A stretch of 64,000 nt of DNA, taken from the NCBI GenBank assembly GCA_037176725.1, contig JAZBRS010000035.1, positions 44,402,001 to 44,466,000 on the forward strand, written 5' to 3'. The position numbers and the translations under genes are program-made. The notes under the pieces were generated by a model. It saw nothing but the letters and a program-made list of their open reading frames with translations, did no database searches and had not been told where the DNA came from. Positions 23,061 to 34,826 of the stretch are shown here, in pieces. How positions within the stretch are numbered: the stretch's first letter is position 1; the number at the start of each line of letters is the position of its first letter. Source of the stretch: Posidonia oceanica (taxonomy: Eukaryota > Streptophyta > Magnoliopsida > Alismatales > Posidoniaceae).

Positions 23061-25620
23061 TCGCTGCTACGGTAGGAGTAGAAGCTCCCAACGCACCACT
23101 CGTTCTTGTGTCTGGAGCCTGTCACTGAGTTTGTTTCGGTGACCGCCACTCGTGCTCCGGGTTTCCAGTTCACTGCTCCCCTTACTCAGGGCTTTGACAC
23201 TTTTGGCACCCACTCTGCTGAGTCCTCTTCTGTTGTGGGATCCTTACCTCTAGGATAGTCTATGTCCCAGCCACTTTTGGCATCTGGTCCCTCATCGGTC
23301 CTGCACTTCAGTCTTCCCACTGACGGGACCCCAGACGAATAGTATCAACATGTGATGGAGCTTGTCCAGGCACTGCAGGGTATGGCTCAAATTTTTCGCC
23401 CACCCGTAATTCCAACTACTCCTGAGGTCCCCCAACAACCTTTTTCTATGTTCCAGGCATACCTTACTACACCTCTGCCTCAGCCATCATCCCAGCTTCT
23501 CACTACACCGGCGATGGGAGCAACATCCGTGCCTTCAGCACAGACACTACTTAGCACACAGTATCCACCTCTGGTATCTGGTGGCCACCCCCTTGGGCTG
23601 GCAGGAACACAGTACGCACAGAACCTGCTGCATGGCACTATACCAGTGCAGTAGTTGTTGCTCCCTCATTCTGCACCCTACACAGCACAGTCTTTTGCAT
23701 ATCCCTTTTTTGTGCCTCCACAAGTCTTACCTCCATTAGGCATACCACTTCCTTCAGCACCATCACACGGGTATGCTGACCCTCGCGCCATGGCACTAGG
23801 TGGCGCGATGGTAGATCCATAGGATCCCTTAAGGGTAGCCTATTCAGCGTACGTGGCTCCCACCTTACCTGTACAATCATCATTGGTATCACCTTTAGAT
23901 ACACTCCTTGCTAGAGTGGGGGATCTAGAGAGAGTGCAACAATCATCGTAGGGCGGAGATCGCTAGCCTTACCAGTTTCGGGACCTCTGTTATTTCCCAG
24001 AAACAGTACTCCCTGCAAATTTCCATGTCCCGGAATTTGAGAAGTATAACGGTAAGGGTTGCCCATTCTCACATCTTCAGGCATACTATGGAGACTTTAC
24101 TCAACTTCAGGCTGACGATAGGCTCCAGATCAGCCTATTCCAGAAGAGTCTGACTGGCCCCGCGCTCAAGTGGTTCACTTCCCTTGATATGGCCATGATC
24201 CGGACTTAGAACGACCTCAGTCAGGCGTTCCTGGAGCAGTACTCGTTCAACCTCGACTTGATCCCAAAGCGCGAGGATCTTGTCTTCACTAGGCAGAGAC
24301 CCCATGAGCCATTCGGGGAGTATGTTGGCCGATGGCGCACCCTCGCCTTACAAGTTCAAGATAGGCCCTCCGATGAGGAGTCTATCGAGATTATCGTTCG
24401 AGGTACGCAGCCAGACATAGGGGGCTTATTGAGCATTTAGCCTATCACCACCTTCTCATATTTGATTCAGGCGGGTGCCCGCGTGGAAGGCTCACTCCAT
24501 AGCAACAGCTTTCCCGCACTATTTGCATTTGCCAAATCTAATAGTGGCAGCAGTAGCAACAACAGTGGCAACAACAACCCCAGGAGAAGAGATCCTCCAA
24601 AGCCCTCTGTTGCATATGTTCAGCCCCATGCCACGCCGATCAATATGGTGGCTCAGCTCGGTCCGAGTCAGGTGGTATATGCTCCAACACCTAGGACACC
24701 CATGCCACACATCACTCCCACCACCCGACTAGTGTATCTTGCTCCACCGGTCTCGCAAGGACGCTAGGGGCAAAGACGGCCTCAATGTGCTCCACACAAC
24801 TATACTCCATTGGTTGAGCCTTTGAGTGTACTCTTTCCCAAGGTCGTGTCACTCCTGAGGCTTCCCGAGGTTCACCCACCACTGAGTCCTCTTCTGCATT
24901 GGTACAACATGAACCTCTATTGTAGTTTCCATCGAGTCGCAGGGCACTTGACTAACAGCTGTTATACATTGCAGAACACGATTCAGGACTTGATTGACCT
25001 CAAGGTCATCATTATCGACACTCAAGAGGCAACCTCCACTCCTGTGCCACCACCTGCATCTGGCCCTACATCTTAGCACCCCAACATAGTTAACCAGCCC
25101 TTGCCTCCACACTCGAGCTCGAGAGGCGCTGGGCCCTCAGGAGTTCATTGTGTCTTTCCTTCTGAGCCTGCCACACCAGTAGTGGATCCTTCTTCTTTGA
25201 TTCACCACATCTTTGAGCCTTTTCCTGTGCACTTGTGTCAGTCGACTCTCACTAGTTCCGAGTTGGCAATTCACATGATACAATTGACCGTAGAGGCGGA
25301 GTGCACCACTGTGTAATCCCCCACACAATCCCGAGCTCAGCCTAAACCTTCTGATATTCTATGTTGTGTCAACCGATTTGAGTCAGTTAATTTCATCCTT
25401 GATCTCGAATGCGTCAGCCATCTGACCGTTCCTTCCAACCCATCTTCGATGGTCGAGAACCTATGTCGCTGTTGGGGTTATGAGAGAGGAACACCACTTG
25501 GGCAGTACGGTGAAGGAATCGTCGAGCCCGTGGCAGCAGTGGAGTGAAAGTACAATGAAGGATTTGGCTACGATTGACAACCACGAGAGCACCAAGCTGA
25601 CAGCCTTAACTGCCCAGAAG
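23061..25620 (+). pseudogene. gag pseudogene of element E, with internal deletion into the post-protease region
   Basis: Plus-strand gag remnant. Homology with J gag begins at EPVTEFVSVTATRAP (about 23117), so the N-terminal part including the start is absent. It continues through VMELVQALQGMAQ (23352), the capsid core FHVPEFEKYNGKG (24020-24400) with several stops, and a CSFHRVAGHLTNSC zinc-knuckle-like motif (about 24920). The match to gag ends near 25320. The next recognisable piece (NRFESVNFILDLECVSHL to NEGFGYD, 25365-25570) corresponds to the part of J pol after the protease. The protease itself is missing, and nothing of RT, RNase H or integrase follows. Many stops look like CAG-to-TAG changes. 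E could not have supplied its own enzymes. Confidence 0.83.
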
Positions 25621-28389
25621 ACATTCGTCAAAGTGTCTGGAGTTCCGGACGGCAAGCACGTTAGTCTTGTCTGGCACCCCACTCCTGGGCTGATAACCCC
25701 CAATCATCCGGTGATGAGTCCGTCAACTTATCATGCCCCTCACGGCATCTTACAGCATCACTTTGCATGTCACTACATCATTTACATCTTATTGTAGGTC
25801 ATAACATCTCATTGCACATCATTCGATCGCATTGCTTCGCATTGTATTTCTTTGCATCAACACTCGCATCACAGCATTTGCATCAAGCTGATATCCTATC
25901 TATCCGGCCGGCCGTCATTACATCGCATTTCATTGCATGGCATTTCATTGCATCTCATTGCATGCCATCACACTCTGCATATGTCCCCAGTAGGACAAAC
26001 ATTGCATACTCTTTGGTACACATCTAGATCCCTTTGAGCTACATGACTCAGATCACCTGTGAGTTTCATGGCTCAGCGAAATTCTTTTTGATCCTTTGAG
26101 CTACATGGCTCAGATCGCCTGTGAGCTTCATGGCTCAGTGATCCTCTTTCTGATCCTTGAGGACATCGACCAGGTTGAGCAATCAGGATCGGTCAATTCT
26201 TGCTACCTTAGGAAGTACTACCAATGACCTGATGCATGTATCCTTGCCTTGCCGAGTTTTCTTCATTTCTATTTTATTCCATGCGTTCATTGCTTCATAG
26301 TCATGCATTTGAAAATTGCATCTGCATACATTCTTAGTGTTGCATACTCTCCTTTTTTTAGCATCCCTATAGCATGTAAAATCAACATGCATTTATAGTA
26401 GCATTAGTCAAAAAAAAAAATCAATCAAAATCAATCATCTCCATTCATGATAATCAAAAACAAAAAAACAAAAAAATTCAATCATTCTCATTCATGATAA
26501 AAAAGCAAAAATCATCCCCATTCATAATAATCATGCCCGATGAAGAAAATCGGAATAGCTAGCCTGCTTTGGAAAGATTTTGTTCCTCCTTAGTTGACAC
26601 TACCTAGATTTCCTAGCAAGTGAGGGAGCCACCATCCAATAAAAAATAGAGCGAAATGTCCAAACTCCTCATAGGACCTATACCTCCAGAGGGAGAGAAA
26701 ATGATAGGCCGAGAGTGCGAGTGAAAGCAAAAGAAAAGAGAAAAAAAAGAGAGAGAAAAGCAAAAAAAAAGGCAATCAGAAAAAAAAATCAATCAATAAA
26801 AGGGCATAAAAAAAAGGAAGACTGAAGTTGAAGACAGAAGTCAGCCCTAGAGATAGAAGTGAGCAGTATAGCCCTATCCTTACGACTATCTTGGAGAGGA
26901 GTTGGAGCATTCGCCTGGAAAGCCCACAAATCCTCCACGGACTAGCCACCCCTGTCTTGTAGCAGCTCCCTAGCACCAGACTAGGCATTTTTACCTCCAA
27001 GCTAGGGATAAAGTAAACCTGCAAACCTATGAGGGAGTAAAAAAAAAAGAAAATAAAAATGAAAAATAAAAGAGTAGGTGTATGTCCTAGAGAGTTTGGC
27101 ATGGAGCATTGTTTCGCACCACACCACCACACACACCACCCTATGAGACATCGTCCATTCCAGAGAGCCACCAACAGTGTAGGAGTCTAGGTAGAGTCTC
27201 GTGTGTTGAGGACTACTCTTTCCTATATAGCAGGCATTCGTAGCATTCCAAATGCTGAGGGCATCATGCATCTATAAACAAAATTGCATAAGTCATGCAT
27301 AAAAAACAAAATTTGCATAAATCATGCATCTATAACAAAAGTTGCATAAATCATGCATCTTCAACAGAAATTGCATAAATCATGCATATTCAACACAAAT
27401 AAATCAATCATGCGCCAAATTTTGCATAAATCATGCATGCATCAATCACTTCTCTACTCTCCCTTTCGACTTTGCAAGGCATCGAATAATTCTCAACCAG
27501 AGGCAGGTCAACTACTTTCTGGATGAACTAGTTGGGACAGTACTTCCACCAGGAGCGTCTCTCCTTGGTTCTATCCTCTAGCAACGGGTTGGCAGCCCTA
27601 ACTGTCTGGATGACATCCATCAAAGTGTCAGGCGTTCTGGTCAGCAAGCACGATAGTCTTGTCTGGAGTTTCCTTCTCTGGGCTGGTAGCCCAAACTACA
27701 CGGTTGACACCCGTCAAATTGTCTAGCACCCGGACTGGTACCCCAAACTACTCATTTGACATCCATCATATTGTCCAACTTGACGAGTTTGATGACTTGT
27801 CGCCACTCCACTTGACTGATAGACTCATTGGTCCGTCACATTTTTCCTTGATACCAGGGGCAGCTGTATCGGCCATTGGTATCGTCTTATCCTCTGCATC
27901 TGGGCTGGTACCCCTAACTACTCGTTTGACATCCATCATATTGTCTAACCTTCCGGCAGACGAGTTTGATGACTTGTCGCCACTCCACTTGACTGATAGA
28001 CTCGTTGGTCCATCACCATTTTCCTTGATACCAGGGGCATCTGTTTCATCCATTGGTATCGTCTTATCCTCTGCATCTGGGTTGGCACCCCTAACTATCA
28101 CGAGATAGTTTATAGACCTCTACTCCACCTTCGAGTGTGGTATTCCCGTTACTTTGTGGCATCTTGGGTGATGGGTCTTGTGACTGGACACCGCCCCTCT
28201 AGTCTGACAAGTTCACTGACTTGTCATTCCTCTCTTGATACCAGGGGCATCTTTGGCTGCCTGTTGGTATCGTGCCCCTCTCTGCGCAAGTTTGGACTAG
28301 CCGCCAACTTGTTGCCAGACATCACAATAGCAATTCACACTCTGCATGCATCCCCAGTAGGACCAGCATGGCATACTCAGTGATACACA
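25621..28389 (+). mobile_element. 3' internal region of element E, before the minisatellite
   Basis: Non-coding region with several modules. There are CATTGCAT-rich stretches (25740-26000) and GAGCTACATGGCTCAG units (26035-26140) that resemble the monomer of the following array. A-rich low-complexity tracts lie at 26400-26530, 26740-26820 and 27040-27070. An ATAAATCATGCAT repeat follows (27255-27450). Copies of the GGGCTGGTACCCC-TAACTACTC unit and of the GATACCAGGGGCATCTG module shared with F lie at 27580-28290. No protein domain is recognised. Confidence 0.7.
27255..27450 (+). repeat. AT-rich tandem repeat, ~27-30 bp units
   Basis: About six units of TTGCATAAATCATGCATCTA followed by a short A-rich spacer (AACAAAAG-like). 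The last units drift. Confidence 0.8.
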
Positions 28390-31085
28390 TCTTCCTCGCT
28401 TAGAGCTATCGACTCAGCGATCCTCGCCTGGAGCTACTGGCTTGGTAATTTTGATCTTTATCATCATTTAGGTTGCCGGCTCAGCGATCCTCTCCTGGAG
28501 CTACCAGCTCGGCGATATTGATCTTTGTCCTTGCTTAGAACTACTGGCTCAGCGATCCTCGCTCGAATCCACTGGCTTAGCGATCCTCCCTTAGAGCTAC
28601 CAGCTCAGCGATACTCGGCTGGAGCTACCAGCTCAGCGACTTTGATCTTTATCAACACTTAGAGCTGCCGGCTCAGCCATCCTCGCCTGTAGCTACCGGT
28701 TCGGTGATCTTGATCTTTGTCCTTGATTAGAGCTATCGGCTCAGCAATCCTCACTTGGAGCTATCGGCTTAGTGATCCTCGCTTGAAGCTACCAGCTTAG
28801 CGATCCTCACTTAGAGCTACCGGCTCAGCGATCCTCGCCTGGAGCTATCGGCTCAGTGACCTTGATCTTTATTATCGCTTAGAGATGCCAGCTCGGTGAT
28901 CCTCGCTTGGAGCTACTTGCTCGGCGATCTTGATCCTTGTCCTCGCTTAGATCTACTGGCTCAGCGATCCTCGCTTGGAGTTACCGGCTCGACGATCTTG
29001 ATCTTTGTCATCGCTTAGAGCTACCGGCTAAATGATCCTCGCCTAGAGCTACCGGCTTAGAGATCTTGACTTTCATCATCGCTTAGAGCTACCTGCTCAG
29101 CGATCCTCGCTTGGAGCTACTGGCTCAGCGATCCTAGCTTGAATCTACCGCCTCAGCGATCCTCACTTAGAGCTACCAGCTCAACGATCCTCACCAGGAG
29201 CTACTGGCTCAGCAATCCTCACTTGAAGCTACCAGCTCAGCGATCCTTGCTTAGAGCTACCGGCTCAGTGATCCACACCTGGAGCTACCGGCTCAGCGAT
29301 CCTTGCTTAGAGCTATCGGCTCAGCGATCCACACCTGGAGCTACTGGCTCGGCGACCTTGCTCTTTATCAATGCTTAGAGTTGCCGGCTCAGCAATCCTT
29401 GCCTTGAGATACTGGCTCGACGATCTTGATATTTTTCCTCACTTAAAGCTACCAGCTCAGCAATCCTCGCTTGGAGCTACCAGCTCAGCGATCCTCGCTT
29501 AGAGCTACTGACTCAGCAATCCTCGCTTGGAGCTGCCGGCTCAGCGATCCTTGCCTGGAGCTATCCGCTCGGCAATCTTGATCCTTGTCATCACTTAGAG
29601 CTACCGGCTAAGCGATCCTCACCTAGAGCTACCGACTCCGCGATCTTGATCTTTATCCTCGCTTAGAGCTACCGGCTCAGCGATCCTCGCATGGAGCTAC
29701 CATCTCGGCGATCTTGATCTTCATCATCGCTTAGAGCTACCGGCTCAGCGATCCTCGCCTACAGCTACCGGCTTAGCGATCCTTGCTTGAAACTATCAAC
29801 TCAGCGATCCTCGCTTAGAGCTACTGGCTCAGCGATCCTTGCTTGGAGCTACCGGCTCAGTGATCCTCGCTTGGAGTTACCGGCTCAGTGATCCTCGCTT
29901 GAAGCTACTTGCTCAGCGATCCTCGCTTAGAGATATCGGCTTAGCGATCCTTGCATGGAGCTACCAGCTTGGCGACCTTGATCTTTATCTTCGCTTAGAG
30001 CTACCGGCTCAGCGATCCTTAGCTGGAGTTACCGGTTCGGCGATCTTGATATTCATCCTCTCATAGAGCTACTGGCTCAGCAATCCTCGCTTGGAGCTAC
30101 CGGCTCAGCGATTCTTGCTTGGAGCTACTAGCTCAGCGATGCTCGCCTGGTGCTACCGGCTCAGCGATGCTCGCCTGGTGCTACTCGCTTGGCGATCTTG
30201 ATCCTTGTCATCGCTTAGAGTTACCGGCTCAGCGATCCTCGCCTGGAGCTACCGGCTCTGTGATCTTGATCTTTATCCTCGTTTGGAGCTACTGGCTCAG
30301 CGATCCTTGCCTAGAGCTACCGGCTTGGTGATCTTGATCTTTATCCTCGCTTGGAGCAACCGACTCAGCGATCTTAGCCTGGAGCTACTGGCTTGGTGAT
30401 CTTGATCTTTATCCTCGCTTGGAGCTACCAGCTTAGCGATCCTCGCCTAGAGCTACTGGCTCGACGATCTTGATCTTTATCCTCTCTTGGAGCTACTGGC
30501 CCAGTGATCCTCACCTGGAGCTACCAGCTCGGCGATCTTGATCTTTATCCTCGCTTGGAGCTACTGGTTCAGCAATCCTCGTCTGGAGCTACTGGCTCGG
30601 CCATCTTGATCTTTACCCTCGCTTGCAGCTACCGGCTCAGCAATCCTCGTCTGGAGCTACCGGCTCAGCGATCTTGATCTTTATCCTTGCTTGGAGCTAC
30701 CGACTCAGCGATCCTCACCTGGAGCTATCGGCTCGGCGATCTTGATCTTTATCCTCGCTTGGAGCTACCGGCTCAGTGATTCTCGCCTAGTGCTACCGGT
30801 TTGACGATCTTGATCTTTATTCTCGCTTGGAGCTACCAGCTCAGTGATCTTTGCCTGGAGCTACCGGCTCGGCGATCTTGATCTTTATCCTCGCTTAGAG
30901 CTACCAGCTCAGCGATCCTCGCCTGGAGCTACCAGCTCGGTGATCTTGATCCTTGTCCCCACGTTGAGCTACCAGCCCAGTGATCCTCGCTTGGAGCTAC
31001 AGGCTCGGCGATCTTAATCTTTATCATTGCTTAGAGGTACCGGCTCAGTGATCCTCACTAAGAGCTACTGGCCCAGCGACCCTCA
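28390..31085 (+). repeat. 30/40-bp minisatellite array, ~2.7 kb, in element E
   Basis: Long head-to-tail array of a 30-bp monomer, GAGCTACCGGCTCAGCGATC plus CTCGCTTG-like. It alternates in many places with a 40-bp version in which CTTGATCTTTATC replaces the short end, giving a 70-bp higher-order unit. Roughly 75-85 monomers with point variation (ACCGG/ACTGG/ATCGG, CTCAG/CTCGG). Each monomer contains GAGC-TACCG-GCTC, a small inverted repeat. Unit ends are not conserved as unique spacers, so it is not a CRISPR array. Open frames in it are by-products. Its place between pol and the 3' LTR fits the tandem-repeat region of Tat/Ogre elements. Confidence 0.92.
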
Positions 31086-31284
31086 TCACCAGCATCACAA
31101 CATCCACATTAGCATCACATACACATGCATCGCTCGCGCACCCCTAGCGGACTTTAGCAATATATGAGCACCAGTATGCCATCAACATTGCAAGATTAGC
31201 ATCAGCATTGCATCCTAGCATTTACATTAGCATTTGCATTGTGGCAACGAGTCATGATTTTTGGTGCATCCGTCGGACAATTGA
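31086..31284 (+). other. Element E, unique segment after the minisatellite
   Basis: About 200 bp of GCATTAGCATCACA-rich sequence, then ACGAGTCATGATTTTTGGT, which matches F at about 19037 and precedes the 3' LTR. It is cut by solo LTR C. Confidence 0.75.
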
Positions 31285-31289
31285 CTCAC
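31285..31289. repeat. TSD of solo LTR C (left copy, CTCAC)
   Basis: CTCAC is repeated at 33941-33945. Joining the flanks restores GACTCACGCCCATAGCAA, collinear with F (GACTCATGCCTATAGCAA). Confidence 0.88.
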
Positions 31290-33940
31290 TAGAGTAACCC
31301 TGAAAATCGACATGTCCATGTACGATGCCAAAGCTTGCGTGCACCGACCGATAGTAGGTCACTATTAGTGGGTGGATCCAAGGAAGGAAATTCTACTCGA
31401 AAACTCTGGAAAAAAAGGAAAAACAAAGATAAAGCAAATTCAGAGTCGCCACCTAGTCATTAAATCGGGAGACAAGGAAAACTAAGGAAATGCATGAAAA
31501 ACATGCAAAGGAATGCAATGCTATGCAAAGATATGACTCGTGCCTAGGATGAGGGCATAATGATCATTGTGGCCATGAGAAAGGCTAAGGACTCCTGTTA
31601 CGCACGGGGAAGGTGTTAGGCACCCTCGATACGTTTAAGGAATCGGTCTTTCTTGGCTTCTCACTCGCATATGCAGGATGTCAGTAATTGCTTGCCTTTA
31701 CTGTACGCTCGAGGGCTGAGAGATGCTATGAATGCCTAATGAATGCTTAAACTTGCTTAATATGTCATGATGCATGATTGACATTAAACGTGCAGACTAT
31801 GTGCTCAGCAGCATTGCCAGTGTTCCAAATCGGGTGTGCCCTGGTTCGTAAGAACTCTAGACAGTAAGCATCATCGCCCTAATGCAATGTAGGCGGAAAA
31901 CAAAACAACAGATAAACCATGCAATGCAAAGCGACATGCGACATGAGTTTGTAAATGATGCAAGCTTTGAAAACATGCTAGAAATCTGATCAAAGCGAAA
32001 ATGCAACAAAGCGATGATAAACAAGCTCAGGAAGCAAATCTGTAAATAGGTGAGCAGAATAAACATGATGCAAAGTGGCAAACAAGGGTGGCTCGACCAC
32101 TGTCTGAACTGCAGGCCTGGTTGCCGCCCTGAGCGGCAGCAGTGCATGTCGCCGGTGAGATCGGCGAGGCACATGGCGCCTGTCAGAGCAGCAACTGAAC
32201 CCATTCGCCGGTGTGAACGGTGCTTGGGCATGTCGTCTTGGACACTAGTGATAGAGGCGTGCACAGTGCCAACCAGACAGCGACCTTCATGGTCGAAAAC
32301 AAGCTAGATAATCAAAGTAAAACTTGAAACCAAACACATGGAGTTAAAACTGGCACAGGCAGGAGTAAGAGCATGCATTCAAACAGTGAAATGGACAAGT
32401 GGGTTGCGAGATACAGAGGCTTGATGTTGGCTGATGGCCTGACTCGAGTTACAACCGAGTCGCCGGTTGGATTGGCGAAAGACTTGCAACTCCAGTAGCT
32501 CAAACAACCAAGTTCATGGCCAAACCAAGAACCCACGACGATGTAAAATAGAAATCTAATTAAACAAGCATATAGATCTAACATCCAAGATTACAAATAT
32601 ATAACAAACATGTAAAAAGGAGCTTTGAGTTGGCCAGAGCAGTAGCTCAAAGTCAGACTGACAGGCAGGTCGAGTTGCAGGTCAGTCACCGCTCATGCTA
32701 GCGGCTGACCTGGCAGTTCGTTCACCAGACTTCAATATCGAAATTCGCCACTTGGGCGAAGCCTAAAATGCTGAGGAGGGTCGGGGAAGCACGACAGCAT
32801 TCCCACGAACCCAACCACACCTTTGGTGCGGAAAATGGTGGCTCGAGGAGCGCCACCCATCTCCTCCATTTTGCACTGCCATCGCTCGTCGAACTCCGGC
32901 CATAGAGGTGGCCGAAGGCTCGAAAAGTTGGCTGGGAAGCTTCGTGGTGTGGAGGGTGATGTGAGGAAGCGCTCATAGGCCAAGGAGAGAGGCTTGTGCC
33001 TCTTTCCCACCTCCACTAGTGCCTCACCGGCGTTGTCATGCCTCCTCGGCCATTGGGCCGGTCGAGAGCGCAAAGACACAAACTAACTATTCTAAAAAGG
33101 AAAGGAAGACGTCTGGGAAGCTTCCCAGATCCGCAAACAAGCAATGCATTGAGGTATACTACCCTTGTGGCTCGCCAGAGTTGGCGAAGAAGGTTTGCCG
33201 GAGTTAGAGAAGGAGGTAATGGTGAGGCTTGGAAAGGCTTGGGATCGCTCTGGAATGCTTGGGATCGCACAAGTAAGGATGGGCTCACAATTGCAGGTGT
33301 GGTGAATGGGTTCTCTCTGGGTGCCTTGGTTTTGTTCACCGGCCAAAACAAAAGGGAATGACGGGGTGGCAGACGAGGTGCCGAGGTGGTGGTGTGAGTG
33401 GCTGTGAGAAGGCTTGGAAGCCGAGGAAGTAAGTATGGTGGCAGGGAGGGGACGAAGATGTCGTTGGCTGCAGAGGACGTGGACGGCCGTGGCAATGGCT
33501 CGGGAGAGAGCGGGAAGACTGCAAACGGAGAGGGTGACCGGTGGTAGGGAGTTAGTGGCTGTTGGCGTGTAATGCGTGGCAGTAGAGAGGAGTATGTGGC
33601 CGAGGGGATGGGGGGCAGGAGATGACGACCGGCAGTGGCCACGCAGGAAGGGCTTGGGCAGTGGCCTGAGTTACGGTCCAGTCGCCGCTAGCCATGGTGC
33701 CAAACCCAGTCGCCACTAATCTTTGCGAAGAGGTCTAGTCGCCTCTACACGTGGTGCCTGAGCGTGCCACTCAGTAAACTGGGCTGCTATTGGGCTTGGG
33801 TTGGTTTAAGGCTTGGGTTAAGTTTGTGAAATGGAATTGGATGGTTTTGTATTGGTTTTGGGTAGGGTTAGCCGTACCATCTTCTGAGCAAACTTCTAGA
33901 GATTCTCCAACCAAAGGTCTGTCAAAATGGGGTGTCTACA
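31290..33940 (-). mobile_element. Solo LTR C, 2651 bp, minus, same family as LTR F
   Basis: Minus-strand LTR with start TGTAGACACCCCATTTTGAC at 33940 and end at 31290. Its terminal bases have changed (TAGAGTAACC in place of the expected TGTAGTAACC). The CTCAC TSD is perfect. Its parts match LTR F in order: conserved 3' block (31530-31660), palindrome block (31795-31870), the CTCGCCGATCTCACCGGCGA segment (about 32150), GC-rich P/S/T-rich chance frames (33016-33642, minus) and GGCGAC-word segment (33660-33760). The TATA box position is degenerate, and the donor-like site reads CTG|GTGAAC (32725). No internal region is present. It is inactive. Confidence 0.87.
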
Positions 33941-33945
33941 CTCAC
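33941..33945. repeat. TSD of solo LTR C (right copy, CTCAC)
   Basis: Exact partner of 31285-31289. Confidence 0.88.
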
Positions 33946-34045
33946 GCCCATAGCAACACTGCTTCCCCACCGACTACAGTCGTGGTGTCTTGTCAACCCT
34001 GAATAGCGGCCTTGGTTCCATCGACCTTGCTCACGGAGGGGCATC
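33946..34045 (+). other. End of the internal region and polypurine tract of element E
   Basis: Continues the E sequence after solo LTR C. GGTGTCTTGTCAACCCTGAA matches F, then CACGGAGGGGCATC ends at the LTR start. The purine core is GGAGGGG (34035-34041). Confidence 0.75.
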
Positions 34046-34595
34046 TGTAGACACCCTGATTTTGTGGTCATTCGTCGGCGTTTGTCTCCTAAGGATGTGC
34101 TCGGTCATGGCGGCCCCCACCTATTCACCAATCCCAAAACCAATCCCAGACAAAGCCTAAACCTAAGCCTTGTCCAAAACCAAGCCTAACCCTAAGCCTT
34201 TTCCTAAACCAAGCCTAAACCTAAGCCTTGCCCTAAGCCGAGCCTAAACCCAAGTGCAAGCCCAAGCCCAACAAAAAATCCAACCAAAAACACCCAAAAA
34301 TATCCAAAAATACTCTCTAGGTCGTTGGAAGCTGGATGTGCCTGCGTCTTACGTAAGACATAGGAAAGCTAGCGTCTAACACAGTTCAGCTCTTTGGGGT
34401 GTTAGACGCTACCTGAGGCAGCATCATACGTTGGACGTCGCTTAGGTAGGCGTCCAACACACCAGGACTGATAGAGTTCTGGAATCGCAAACGACTCCCA
34501 AGTGCAAATCCCTTTGTGCCCTCTATCCAAGACACATTTTCGACCTTGTGCAGACCCTTCATTTCCAATTCCCACGTTACATGTCCATGCAGCCA

Positions 34596-34603
34596 TATAA
34601 AAT
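34596..34603 (+). promoter_or_regulatory. TATA box of the 3' LTR of E
   Basis: TATAAAAT, 550 bp into the LTR, downstream of two double-hairpin units and about 215 nt before the consensus splice donor. Confidence 0.6.
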
Positions 34604-34811
34604 GTCTTTTCTTCTTCATTTGAAGGGAGGCACCCATTTTCTGTGAGTTTTGAGAGAAAATACAACCTACATACCTTTCGAATTTCCACACTTCCAGCCA
34701 CCTCAAGCCTCCTAGGACACAACCGGACCTACCCAGCCGCTCACCACTGCCTAAGCCACCATAATATCCGTCGAGAAAGCCACCGGCGAAGGGAAGCCAC
34801 ACCAACCATCA

Positions 34812-34826
34812 AAATAGGTAAGTGTT
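34812..34826 (+). other. Consensus splice donor in the 3' LTR of E
   Basis: AAATAG|GTAAGTGTTC, followed at once by T-rich sequence (TTCTTCCCCTTTTAGC). It is a full plant donor consensus at the place where the GC-rich leader ends. Confidence 0.5.

Noticed and set aside
28390..31085. Looks at first like a CRISPR array
   Set aside because: The parts between repeats are copies of the same variants, not unique spacers, and the DNA is a plant retrotransposon. It is a minisatellite.
33016..33642. 208-aa minus-strand frame in solo LTR C
   Set aside because: Lies in the GC-rich part of an LTR. Proline/serine-rich, no domain, and the matching part of LTR F has different, broken frames.
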